A DNA stretch of 64,000 nucleotides from Bin87 sp965207585 (GTDB taxonomy: Bacteria > Chloroflexota > Dehalococcoidia > Lucifugimonadales > UBA3495), in the NCBI GenBank assembly GCA_965207585.1, contig CBDBMT010000002.1, positions 124,001 to 188,000 of the forward strand, written 5' to 3'. Below, one piece after another: positions 47,799-55,372 of this stretch. Within the stretch, counting starts at the first letter, position 1. Each line of letters opens with the position of its first letter. The notes under the pieces were generated by a model. It did no database searches, had not been told where the DNA came from, and saw nothing but the letters and a program-made list of their open reading frames with translations. A program made the position numbers and the translations under genes.

Positions 47799-48363
47799 AC
47801 TGACTATCTCTCGCCCTGTAAATTCACACCTTGGGCAAGCCTACTTAGCGATTTTGGGACCAGTACACAGACCCGCGTAGTTGCGGAACATCTCACGAGC
47901 TTGGCGCCGCCGGCAGGAAACCGCGACAACCCAAAAACGGCGGGGACGTGCTTGCCTGCCGATTTATACTCAAAACGGGGGAAGATTTGGTACCCCTAAG
48001 AGTACCGTGATGCGAACTTTCCGGTGGGAGGTCTCCCTCTAAACTAACGAGGGACGCTGAGCCGGCTACGCCGTGAAGGTAACCCACGTCTCTGGGTGTG
48101 TCCGGGGGCCTAAGAGCCGCCCCTTGGCGCGCCGCTGTCACCGCCAGTTCACACCCACATTATCCACCCACACCGCGCCGGTGGCAAGCCCAGCACCGGG
48201 AGGTCTCGCTCTGGATTCGGGGGCTTGGATACGGGCGAATGAGATGAGGCGGAGAGAACATCGGTTGTCTCCCACCTCACGGCTAGAACTCCACTACACG
48301 CGTGCCTCCGAATCCCACAAGGACTCCAGCGAGTTCGCGCTATGCTCGTGACTACGGTCGATA
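47799..48363. other. 565-base stretch between imuB and the accessory island, no recognised gene
   Basis: No credible CDS is seen; the ORF at 47893-48141 (minus) has no family resemblance and a low-complexity look. The region holds several potential hairpins: GGTAC...GTACC at 47989-48006, TCCCTC...GAGGGA at 48034-48054 inside GTGGG...CCCAC (48025-48086), and CCCACG...TGGGTG just after. It is more structured than normal intergenic DNA here, so a non-coding RNA is possible, but I cannot name a family. Confidence 0.4.
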
Positions 48364-48921
48364 TCAAGCGGAACGCCGAGCACGCTTGAGAGCTCCGCTT
48401 ATCCTTAGCCGGTAGGTCATCATATCTTCGCTGACTCCATAACAGTCGGCGGCCGCGTGAGAATCAAGGCCGGAGAAGGCAATACGATAGGCAGCCTCAT
48501 TCGGGACAAGAATGCAGCCGCCCAGGTAAGCGGCTTCCGCCTCGACAAGGGAGTCGGCCCTCCTGGCTAAATCGCCTGTGCAGACAACTTCAGCGGCGTG
48601 AACGAGGAGAACGTGGGCTAATTCATGAGCCAAGTTGCTTACCTGCCGTCTCGGACTGTGGGAATCGTTGTGGATGACGATGCGTTTACCCTGCCCGACC
48701 GGGAGCAGCATGGCGGAGAACCCGCCTGAATTAGAGAGCAATGCCTGCGTTCCAAAGGGGCAGGCGCTCAGAAATGCACTCAAGGGGATAACCTGAATTG
48801 ATAGGCGCTGGAAGACGTCCCGCGGGTCAAGCGGTGAAGTCTTGGCCAGTCCTGCTTGCTTGCGAAGTCCCAAAGCTATGTCATTAGCCCGGGCCTTGAA
48901 GCCATGCCGAAACTTGACCAT
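48364..48921 (-). CDS. ImmA/IrrE family metallo-endopeptidase
   Basis: A 185-residue DUF955-type protease with the zinc motif HELAH at residues 99-103 and the third ligand in 'SLVEAEAAYLGGCILVP'. ImmA-type enzymes cleave XRE-family repressors and are often found next to them in mobile elements. Here the ATG overlaps the stop of the XRE gene (TAATG), so the two are co-translated in the order repressor then protease. This pair probably controls a neighbouring accessory module. Confidence 0.85.
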   Translation of the reverse strand: MVKFRHGFKARANDIALGLRKQAGLAKTSPLDPRDVFQRLSIQVIPLSAFLSACPFGTQALLSNSGGFSAMLLPVGQGKRIVIHNDSHSPRRQVSNLAHELAHVLLVHAAEVVCTGDLARRADSLVEAEAAYLGGCILVPNEAAYRIAFSGLDSHAAADCYGVSEDMMTYRLRISGALKRARRSA

Positions 48922-49262
48922 TACCCATTCCTGAATTGCTGGTATGCGACCCGAATGATCTGCTCGAGAGCCGCGGCGTTCTCAGGGGTGAGATTGCGGT
49001 CGGCGCGCAGGTTGGCAGTGAGCTGCGCCAAGGGTTCGGGCGAGGATGCGCCGGGCAGGAAAAAAGCGGCATCCAAGCCGGACCAAGCCAAGAGTAGAGC
49101 CAGGCCGTCAACGTCCGGGCGCTTGCCTTGGGAGAGGCGACTGAGGGTTGGCTGACTCACCCCGGATTGCTCAGACACCTCCCTCCAGGTCAATCCCTTG
49201 GCCTGCCGATGAGAATCCAGCGCCGCGTAGAAGGATTCGACATCGAAAGCACCGCTAGGCAT
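48921..49262 (-). CDS. XRE-family HTH regulator
   Basis: A 113-residue helix-turn-helix protein. The HTH is at residues 21-47 ('LTWREVSEQSGVSQPTLSRL'), followed by a helical 'LAQLTANLRADRNLTPENAAALEQII' C-terminal region. It is coupled to the ImmA protease gene and transcribed away from the GIY-YIG gene. The palindrome at 49326-49341 in the shared region is a good candidate binding site. XRE/ImmA pairs work as inducible switches in phages and integrated elements. Confidence 0.85.
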   Translation of the reverse strand: MPSGAFDVESFYAALDSHRQAKGLTWREVSEQSGVSQPTLSRLSQGKRPDVDGLALLLAWSGLDAAFFLPGASSPEPLAQLTANLRADRNLTPENAAALEQIIRVAYQQFRNG

Positions 49263-49290
49263 ACCGTCCTCCTCAATCTGGATTCCTTTC

Positions 49291-49319
49291 TTGCAAATTG
49301 TATCCTAGTGTGGAATAAT
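49291..49319 (+). promoter_or_regulatory. promoter of the GIY-YIG gene
   Basis: TTGCAA (49291-49296), a 17-base spacer and AATAAT (49314-49319) make a good sigma-70-type promoter reading toward the GIY-YIG gene at 49371, in AT-rich DNA unlike the rest of the window. Confidence 0.55.
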
Positions 49320-49325
49320 AGTCCA

Positions 49326-49341
49326 ATTCCTATTTAGGAAT
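49326..49341. promoter_or_regulatory. palindromic operator ATTCCTATTTAGGAAT
   Basis: A 7-bp stem palindrome with a two-base centre begins about seven bases after the -10 of the GIY-YIG promoter, near the expected transcript start. Related words (TATCCTAG, CATCCTATTTG) flank it on both sides. Lying between the divergent XRE and GIY-YIG genes, it is the likely site for the XRE repressor; binding is inferred. Confidence 0.5.
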
Positions 49342-49370
49342 GCACATCCTATTTGTAACGGAGGACGGAA

Positions 49371-49652
49371 ATGGCCAGAGGGTCACGGGGCGGCGGAAGG
49401 CCGTCGGGAAGCGGTGTCCGGGGTTACACCCTGCGAGGCCGGAACGGAAAGATCAACTACGTGGGGACCACCAACAACCCCGGTCGGAGAGCCGGCGAGC
49501 ACAAGTCCGATGGCAAGACCGGACGACTGCAAACGGAAACCCGGCCTTTGTCGCGGGGAGCGGCAGAGCGGTGGGAAGCCAACCGGCTCAAGACGTATCG
49601 GGACAATCACGGCGGAAAGAACCCACCCCACAACAGGACCAAGAATGGGTAA
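49371..49652 (+). CDS. small GIY-YIG nuclease-domain protein
   Basis: A 93-residue stand-alone GIY-YIG domain. Residues 18-20 (GYT) and 30-32 (YVG) give the two-part signature in 'GYTLRGRNGKINYVGTTNNP', Arg39/Arg40 and His44 lie in PGRRAGEH, Glu69 in 'ERWEANRL' and Asn88 in 'PPHNRTKNG'. All the usual catalytic positions seem present, so it is probably active. GGAGGACGGAA at -11 supports the ATG. It is divergent from the XRE/ImmA pair and opens the accessory island on the plus strand. Confidence 0.8.
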   Translation: MARGSRGGGRPSGSGVRGYTLRGRNGKINYVGTTNNPGRRAGEHKSDGKTGRLQTETRPLSRGAAERWEANRLKTYRDNHGGKNPPHNRTKNG

Positions 49653-49801
49653 GCAACACAGGGCGGCAGGTATCTCGGTCCCGTCGCCCTGCCTATGTGA
49701 ACGATGAAACCAGTTTGACGAAAGCCGGCAGGTCATCTGGTAAAATGATATATGCCCGTTTCAGATATCAACAATGGCTATACAACAGAGGGGTAGTTTG
49801 A

Positions 49802-50299
49802 GTGCAGCTAGGGTCATTGCTCAGCAATTTCCAGTTGGAGAAGGTACGTCTGGGCCCGGCTTGGGCTAACGTGGAAATCTCCTTCGATCAAAGCGACCAA
49901 GAAGCAGCTTGGGAGCTATACGTCGAGATGCTGCTGAGAGTCGTCACGCAGCCGCTCCCGTCCGAGGGCGGTGACGAGTCGACGGCCCTTGACAGCATCT
50001 ATGCCCTTTTCCCGGTTACCAGGGAAATTCTCCGGCGCCGGGGCAGGAGCGCCATATCCTTCAGCAAAGTCGCTATTCCTGTCTTGAACCAAGTGGTCCG
50101 CCCTTTCACAACCAAATGGCATCCTCAATCCTTGGCGGGTGCTCTTGGCGAAGCAGAGAAGCGTACTGAGTTCCGGCAGGACCTGGAGGTGCTCCAAAGC
50201 GACTTGCGCAACTACAATCGACTCTTGGCGCAGATCGCTGGAGTGGAAGACTTGACCGATCTCGAAGTGCGACCGGATGCTGGTGATGTCCCGAACTAA
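49802..50299 (+). CDS. hypothetical protein in TIR cluster
   Basis: A 165-residue soluble protein I do not recognise. It starts at GTG 49802 with GAGGGG upstream and overlaps the next gene by 14 bases. It has two amphipathic helical stretches (residues 30-50 and 120-150) and an Arg-rich centre (REILRRRGRSAISFSKVAIPVL). The overlap with the TIR-like gene suggests that it acts with it, perhaps as a regulator, adaptor or sensor. Confidence 0.65.
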   Translation: MQLGSLLSNFQLEKVRLGPAWANVEISFDQSDQEAAWELYVEMLLRVVTQPLPSEGGDESTALDSIYALFPVTREILRRRGRSAISFSKVAIPVLNQVVRPFTTKWHPQSLAGALGEAEKRTEFRQDLEVLQSDLRNYNRLLAQIAGVEDLTDLEVRPDAGDVPN

Positions 50300-50855
50300 G
50301 CGACACAAAGCGTTTATCTCCTATCATCATGGCTTGGACGAAGAGTGGAAGGCTCGTTTTGTACGGATGATGGGGGATCGGATAATTGACAAGTCCATCT
50401 ATGTCGGCGAAATCGTCGATACGAACTCGCCGACGGCTGAGACCCTCCGACGCATTCGAGAGGAGTACATTTCAGAGGCAACTGTGGCCGTGGTTTTCAT
50501 CGGGCCCCGCACTTGGCAGCGCAAATTTGTCGATTGGGAGATTGGCGCCGCTCTCAGGGACACGGACATGAACCCGAGGTGCGGCTTGATTGGGATCCTG
50601 CTCCCCACCCATCCTGACTTTGGAAAAACCACATACAATCCCCGTCTGATCCCTCCTCGGCTTGCTGACAACTGTTCAGGTGATGATCCGTTTGCGAAAA
50701 TAGTCGATTGGCGCGGACTTGGCGGGGCAGACGATTTGCAGGCTCATATCCACAACGCCTTTCTGAGAAGAAGGAAGCAACCGGACCCCGACAACAGCCG
50801 GCTCCCCTTCGGGCGAAACTGGAACAGGCCTCCTAACCAAGGCTGGCAGGCTTAG
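50286..50855 (+). CDS. TIR-like (DUF1863/MTH538) protein 1
   Basis: A 189-residue protein with the TIR-like fold: 'HKAFISYHHGLDEEWKARFVRMMGD', 'ATVAVVFIGPRTWQRKFVDWEIGAALR' with Trp84-Glu85, where the Glu corresponds to the catalytic acid of TIR NAD-hydrolases, and an inner 'GLIGILLPTHPDFG'. This family includes ThsB of the Thoeris defence system, which makes a cyclic ADP-ribose-type signal on phage infection. No ThsA-like effector (SIR2 or other NADase) is in the window. The start is ATG 50286, overlapping the previous gene. Confidence 0.8.
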   Translation: MSRTKRHKAFISYHHGLDEEWKARFVRMMGDRIIDKSIYVGEIVDTNSPTAETLRRIREEYISEATVAVVFIGPRTWQRKFVDWEIGAALRDTDMNPRCGLIGILLPTHPDFGKTTYNPRLIPPRLADNCSGDDPFAKIVDWRGLGGADDLQAHIHNAFLRRRKQPDPDNSRLPFGRNWNRPPNQGWQA

Positions 50856-50894
50856 TTTGCCGTGCTGGTAGCCTAATCGGCAGGAGTGAGAATT

Positions 50895-51371
50895 ATGACG
50901 GAACCGATCAGGAACGTCTTTATCAGCCACAAGCACGAAGATGACGAGGGCCTTCAGGATCTGAAGCGTCTGGTGCGAGAGCACGGCATGACCTGGCGAG
51001 ACTATTCGATTACCGCAGACAATCCAAACAACGCGCACAATGAGGACTACATCAAGTGGCAGATCCTCGCGCCGCGCATACGCCAAGCGGGTTGCCTCGT
51101 CGTTTACATCTCCGAAATAACCAAGAACAGCGATTGGGTAAACTGGGAAATCGAATACGCCCAGCGGCTAGGCAAGCGCATCGTCGGGGTTTGGGCTAGG
51201 GGAGACCGCGATTGCGACCTTCCCGAAGCCCTCGAAGACTATTGGGACGCCCTGGTGGGATGGAACGGTGAAAATATAATCGCCGCCATAAACGGGGCTT
51301 CGGATGAGTCGAACAAGAAGGATGGCACTCAAACCGACTACAGGCCAATTGAGCGTTATGCTTGTCGATAA
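50895..51371 (+). CDS. TIR-like (DUF1863/MTH538) protein 2
   Basis: A 158-residue second TIR-like protein: 'NVFISHKHEDDEGLQDLKRLVREHG', 'LVVYISEITKNSDWVNWEIEYAQ' with Trp84-Glu85 at the same residue numbers as in the first TIR gene, and 'RIVGVWARGDRDCDLPEAL'. AGGAGTGAGAATT lies before ATG 50895. It differs from the first in the middle, so the two could form a mixed complex or sense different signals. Both genes read in the same direction, 39 bases apart. Confidence 0.8.
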   Translation: MTEPIRNVFISHKHEDDEGLQDLKRLVREHGMTWRDYSITADNPNNAHNEDYIKWQILAPRIRQAGCLVVYISEITKNSDWVNWEIEYAQRLGKRIVGVWARGDRDCDLPEALEDYWDALVGWNGENIIAAINGASDESNKKDGTQTDYRPIERYACR

Positions 51372-51383
51372 CCGGAGGGGCAC

Positions 51384-51980
51384 GTGCCTAAATTGCACTC
51401 TTATGTAGTCGACAGAGACTACGGGTTCGCGCCGAACCCTTTTCACGGATTTTGCACCTTGGCAACCTGCAAGCCCATCATACGCAGGGTCGCTCAAGTG
51501 GGAGATTGGATAGTCGGAACCGGGTCAGCTTACAGGAATCGGCGAGGACACATCGTCTACGCGATGCGAGTAAGCGAAACGATGTCCTTCGACCAGTATT
51601 GGGCAGACCCACGGTTTCGTGCGAAGCGGCCGAACCTGCGTGGGAGTCGCAAGCAGGCATTCGGAGACAACATCTACCACAAGGACCCAAATACTGACCA
51701 GTGGCTCCAGGTAGACTCACACCACTGCCATGATGACGGAACACCCAATTCCGGGAATATAGCCAACGACACCCAGACCGACAGGATACTGATGGGCGAA
51801 GACTTCATTTACTGGGGCGGCGGCGGGCCTGAAATCCCAAAGTTCCACGGGATTGACATTTGCAAAAAGGGTCCGGGGCACAAGTCCAATTTCCCTGACG
51901 AGGCAGTCGATGCTTTTGTCGAATGGGTGCGTTCCTTCGGGGAGGGCGGATACCTCGGGAAGCCGCTGAGGTGGAATTGA
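51384..51980 (+). CDS. Nmad2-domain protein (nucleotide modification associated)
   Basis: A 198-residue protein matching the Nmad2 family from its first residues: 'LHSYVVDRDYGFAPNPFHGF', then CTLATCKPIIRRVAQVGDW, 'GHIVYAMRVSETMSFDQYW', 'GDNIYHKDPN', 'LQVDSHHCHDDGTPNSGNIA' and 'DRILMGEDFIYWGGGGPEIP'. Nmad domains were defined by their association with predicted DNA-base modification or phage-conflict loci; their biochemical role is unknown. It starts at GTG 51384, 12 bases after the second TIR gene, so it belongs to the same operon. Confidence 0.85.
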   Translation: MPKLHSYVVDRDYGFAPNPFHGFCTLATCKPIIRRVAQVGDWIVGTGSAYRNRRGHIVYAMRVSETMSFDQYWADPRFRAKRPNLRGSRKQAFGDNIYHKDPNTDQWLQVDSHHCHDDGTPNSGNIANDTQTDRILMGEDFIYWGGGGPEIPKFHGIDICKKGPGHKSNFPDEAVDAFVEWVRSFGEGGYLGKPLRWN

Positions 51981-52087
51981 CCCCCGGGCCTTGCCTCGAC
52001 ACTCCTGAATTCCAAGCGACCTGAAAGCCCATTTAGAGGCGACGGTGGGCGCTCCGATTGAGGCAGCGCTGTGGGAGGGAATCAGAG

Positions 52088-52972
52088 ATGCACCTGAACG
52101 AATACCAAGAGAGGGCCAAATCCACAGACCAGCAACCCCTTGGCGAGGGCATGGACCCCAACTCTTCGGAGATGCTGGTGCCCTTGCTGGGGATGGTTGG
52201 CGAGTTGGGTGAACTCCTGGCAGAGTACAAGAAATGGCTCCGCGACGGGCAAGCCTACGCTCTGTTCCCGGACCGAGCGAGGGAAGAACTGGGTGACCTA
52301 TTGTGGTATCTGTCCAATACCGCGACAAAGTTCGGGCTCTCGTTGGAAGAAGTTGGCCGTTATAACCTACAAAAGACGGCGAGCCGATGGCCGGCCAAGG
52401 AAACTCAAGCCACGCCGCGCACACTGTTTGACGAGGAGTATCCGCCGGAGGAACGCTTGCCCAGGAAGATGAGGGTTACGATCAACGAGGGCGGGTCGAA
52501 GGTCGTCAAGATGTTCATAGACGGCAAGCAAGTCGGTGATGACTTGCGGGACAACCGGTACGACGATGACGGTTATCGATTCCACGACGTTTTTCACTTG
52601 ACGTATGCCAGTGTCCTGGGTTGGTCTCCCATATTGCGCGCACTGCTACGGCGGAAACGCAAAAGCAATCCCGCCGTAGACGAGGTTGAAGACGGCGGCC
52701 GGGCCCGCGTAATAGAAGAGGGTATCGCCGCTATGGTGTTCAGCTACGCCGAAAGGCGGAATTTTCTGGAAGGAGCTGAGGGGGTCAGCTTCGAACTGCT
52801 CCGGACAATCAAAGACATGACGGCCCATCTGGAGGTCAGCCGCCGTGCCGAGGGGGAATGGGAAAGGGCTATCATGGAAGGGTTTCAGATTTGGCGGCAA
52901 GTCCGTGATTCAGGAGAAGCAAGAATCGAGGCGGACTTGGAGCGAGGCTCGATAACACTTGCACCGCGATAG
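52088..52972 (+). CDS. MazG-type nucleotide pyrophosphohydrolase with C-terminal extension
   Basis: A 294-residue protein. Residues 25-80 are the MazG domain: 'MVGELGELLAEYKKWLRDG' (ExxE) and 'REELGDLLWYLSN' (ExxD) bind Mg and cleave NTPs to NMP plus PPi. A further ~200 residues follow with 'YRFHDVFHLTYASVLGWSPILRALLRRKRKSNPA' and no match I can name; this long form occurs in phages and defence-type loci. GGAGGGAATCAGAG precedes ATG 52088. It may purge particular (modified) nucleotides. Confidence 0.82.
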   Translation: MHLNEYQERAKSTDQQPLGEGMDPNSSEMLVPLLGMVGELGELLAEYKKWLRDGQAYALFPDRAREELGDLLWYLSNTATKFGLSLEEVGRYNLQKTASRWPAKETQATPRTLFDEEYPPEERLPRKMRVTINEGGSKVVKMFIDGKQVGDDLRDNRYDDDGYRFHDVFHLTYASVLGWSPILRALLRRKRKSNPAVDEVEDGGRARVIEEGIAAMVFSYAERRNFLEGAEGVSFELLRTIKDMTAHLEVSRRAEGEWERAIMEGFQIWRQVRDSGEARIEADLERGSITLAPR

Positions 52973-53071
52973 ACATTTAGCGCTGTATCCTCCAGAACCA
53001 CCCGATGCTGCAACTGCTGCGGGCTTCGTGTCTGATCATATTTACGCTGCGAAACAGATGCAAGCCTATTA

Positions 53072-53998
53072 TCAGGTCCCCTGGTTCGCCCGGCCTTCTT
53101 TGGGTTTGCTCTTGACGCTCAGTACAAGCTGTACGCAGGTCAATACGGCCACAGCGGCGGTGGCTAAAACCGCACCAGCCAAGGTTATCAGCAATAGAGC
53201 CCAGCCCCATTCGGTCACCCATGGTGGGACGGTGGCTCCGTCAACGTTCCGCAAACTTACAATGGTGGCGATAGACACACCCAGTATCGTGACGGCGACC
53301 AAAAATATCCCAAACATGACGACCGGTTGAATGTAGTCCCTGATTCTGCTTATTTCTACTTCAAACCGGTTTTGATGCCGTTCCTCACGCTCGTCTGCTT
53401 GTTCTTCGAGTCGCCTCGCTCTTTCCTCTGAATCGTCGTTGATGCGGGTGGCGTATGACCAGCTTGCGTCAACCTGATCGGATAGTCCGCCTTTAAGAAC
53501 TTCCCATGTAGGATCCTTCGGAAATCTGGAGCAGTCTATCGGCTCCGCCAGTTGATGAACTTCAAAGGTGAAAACCGGGGCTTCTGGAAGTAGCTTAATC
53601 GTCTCGTTTCCCAGATTGGCGACACGGATGTACAGGCGCTCCCCATCCCTTTGTTGTCCATAGCACGGGTCCACCTGTATCCCCATAAGGCCAGTGAGTC
53701 CCTTGAGGGCGTAGCGGATACGAATGCCGATTTTGCCAACCAGGTCATTGGGCATAATCAGCTCTTCCATTGTGGACAGGACCGCTATCCTCCCGGGCTT
53801 GACTTCCAAGAAAGTTCCTGGGTAGTGATTGTCCTTCTCGTAAAATGTGCCATCGATCATCACCTGGTCAGTGGCCACCCTCAGAACGTAAGACGCCTCC
53901 ATGAAACCGCTATCTATCCAAGTGCCAGGCTTGAAGATCTCAGGAGGAGAGGACGCGTCGTCGCAACGCTCTCGAATTTGGTCACCATTCAAAATCAT
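53072..53998 (-). CDS. dCTP-deaminase-fold protein fused to a coiled coil and two membrane helices
   Basis: A 308-residue protein. Residues 20-152 look like a dCTP deaminase/dUTPase fold: 'FKPGTWIDSGFMEASYVLR', 'PGTFLEVKPGRIAVLSTMEEL', 'MPNDLVGKIGIRIRYALKGL', 'IQVDP' (109-111) and LYIRVANLGN. In real Dcd the last strand reads 'LEFYN'-like with the catalytic Glu; here Arg125 is in that place. A coiled coil (190-220), then membrane spans at about 226-249 and 264-294, complete it. I chose ATG 53998. So this is likely a membrane-tethered, non-deaminating nucleotide-binding (or dUTPase-like) protein. It is convergent with the MazG gene and downstream of the hypermodification-type gene. Confidence 0.7.
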   Translation of the reverse strand: MILNGDQIRERCDDASSPPEIFKPGTWIDSGFMEASYVLRVATDQVMIDGTFYEKDNHYPGTFLEVKPGRIAVLSTMEELIMPNDLVGKIGIRIRYALKGLTGLMGIQVDPCYGQQRDGERLYIRVANLGNETIKLLPEAPVFTFEVHQLAEPIDCSRFPKDPTWEVLKGGLSDQVDASWSYATRINDDSEERARRLEEQADEREERHQNRFEVEISRIRDYIQPVVMFGIFLVAVTILGVSIATIVSLRNVDGATVPPWVTEWGWALLLITLAGAVLATAAVAVLTCVQLVLSVKSKPKEGRANQGT

Positions 53999-54109
53999 GA
54001 ATTCTACCTCGGTTCGTCGGAATGGCGGGAAGCCCCTCGGTTTGGGCAGCATTGGCCCAAGATGCGACCCGAGAGACGGACTGATCGGTAACTGCCCATG
54101 AAAGTCTGG

Positions 54110-55093
54110 TCAGAACAGAGTTCTTGCCGGAGGCACCAGTTCGTTTATACCCCACTTGGGCGGATACCAAAATTCGATGGGTTTGTTGGCTGGTCGGTAA
54201 ATCTGCTTGATACGTGTGCGGTCGTTAGTCCCCCTGATTTCCGGGTGGCTGATTCTGGCGTACTTGGAGACTTCGCAGAACAGGTTTTGGCAGTCTATGA
54301 GTTGAAGGGGTCTTCCGAAGAGGGAGCGGAAGACTATCCCTCGGCGCTCGAATTCTTTCTCCTGCCGATCTGCGACCCATCGGATAATGTCAGATTCATC
54401 GAATCCTCCCAAATCGCTGAAGCATTTGTGAATCCCGTCCAAAGCGCCCGGACCGGGGGATGTGAACTCCATTTCCGAGAAGTCACAGATTGAACTGTAA
54501 TTGAGGTCCGTAATCAGTTGATAGCTCAGGAAGTTTCCCAGTCCAGGATATGACCGGAGCAAGTGAAACGCGTGGTTCATGCAAGGCGCCTCGGCGATCT
54601 GGTCTGCTACGCGGTCCCTCATCATCGACTCCAGCAGCTTCAAGTGGTTGCGATGTTTTTCGCCGTAGCCGAAGGCGCGAGTACCTGATGGCATGATATA
54701 CGCACCTGAATAAATTGCAGTTCCTGCCCTCATCGCCTCAACGTAAATCTCATCGTAGCCTGTAAAGGAATAATCCCTGAAATTAGGGAACCCCAATCGG
54801 GAGGTCAGCAACTCCCAAGTCTCTATCTTGTTGAACAACTTGAAGAGAATAGTCCGAAAGAAGATCTCTTCCGGTGTTTGCTGTCCCTGGTATATGACGT
54901 GGCGTATCAAATACTGGCTGACTCGGTCGGAGGCGCGGTAGGCGTTGGTGAACTTGTGGCGCCTAATAATTGGGTCCTCGGTCCAAGGCGGAGGATAGCC
55001 TTCGAGCTTCCTGAAAAACACTTGCTGGCGCTCGGCGGCGAAACGCCAGAACGCGTCGAATACGTCGATCTGTGTGGCAGGCGGTAGCGGCAC
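54110..55093 (-). CDS. predicted DNA-base hypermodification helical protein (HMUDK-helical/aGPT-Pplase-like)
   Basis: A 327-residue protein resembling the helical family annotated as 'putative DNA base hypermodification protein' or '5-hmdU DNA kinase helical domain': 'FDAFWRFAAERQQVFFRKLEG', 'PPPWTEDPIIRRHKFTNAYRASDRVSQYLI', 'FRTILFKLFNKIETWELL', 'GPGALDGIHKCF', 'RPLQLIDCQNLFCEVSKYARISHPEI' and a final FWYPPKWGI. In phages such proteins are linked to enzymes that build hypermodified thymine; the cellular version has no proven role. It is on the opposite strand to Nmad2 and MazG but in the same island. Confidence 0.72.
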   Translation of the reverse strand: MPLPPATQIDVFDAFWRFAAERQQVFFRKLEGYPPPWTEDPIIRRHKFTNAYRASDRVSQYLIRHVIYQGQQTPEEIFFRTILFKLFNKIETWELLTSRLGFPNFRDYSFTGYDEIYVEAMRAGTAIYSGAYIMPSGTRAFGYGEKHRNHLKLLESMMRDRVADQIAEAPCMNHAFHLLRSYPGLGNFLSYQLITDLNYSSICDFSEMEFTSPGPGALDGIHKCFSDLGGFDESDIIRWVADRQEKEFERRGIVFRSLFGRPLQLIDCQNLFCEVSKYARISHPEIRGTNDRTRIKQIYRPANKPIEFWYPPKWGINELVPPARTLF

Positions 55094-55161
55094 AATATCG
55101 CTGTTGTCTCCCGAACGGGTGTACTTTGAGCTTACTCGAAAATCTTAGCAGATACCGTTGC

Positions 55162-55188
55162 CGAGAATGCGCTTATTCGCGGTTCTCG
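55162..55188. terminator. hairpin downstream/upstream of island boundary
   Basis: CGAGAA, then a short GC-rich step, a TTATT loop and TTCTCG give an imperfect hairpin of about 10 bp at 55162-55188 in the 279-base gap between the island and the next minus-strand gene. There is no clear T-run. It could end transcripts or be a chance palindrome; nothing else is seen in this gap. Confidence 0.3.
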
Positions 55189-55372
55189 ACATCCTTTCAC
55201 AACATGCATGGCGGCCGCATCGGGTAGGTGCGGACCACCTCAGCCGCCGGTCCCATCCATTGCAATGAGAGAACAGGCGTACTCATCGCGGCAAGCCCGG
55301 TGGGAAGCCGTAGAGGACGACACAGTGCCGCGAAACTTACTTGACCCGCTGGCGTAATTTTGCCCCGGGGCG

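Noticed and set aside
47893..48141. 82-codon minus-strand ORF as a gene in the 48-kb gap
   Set aside because: No ribosome site, low-complexity sequence, and the region is better explained by hairpins or non-coding DNA.
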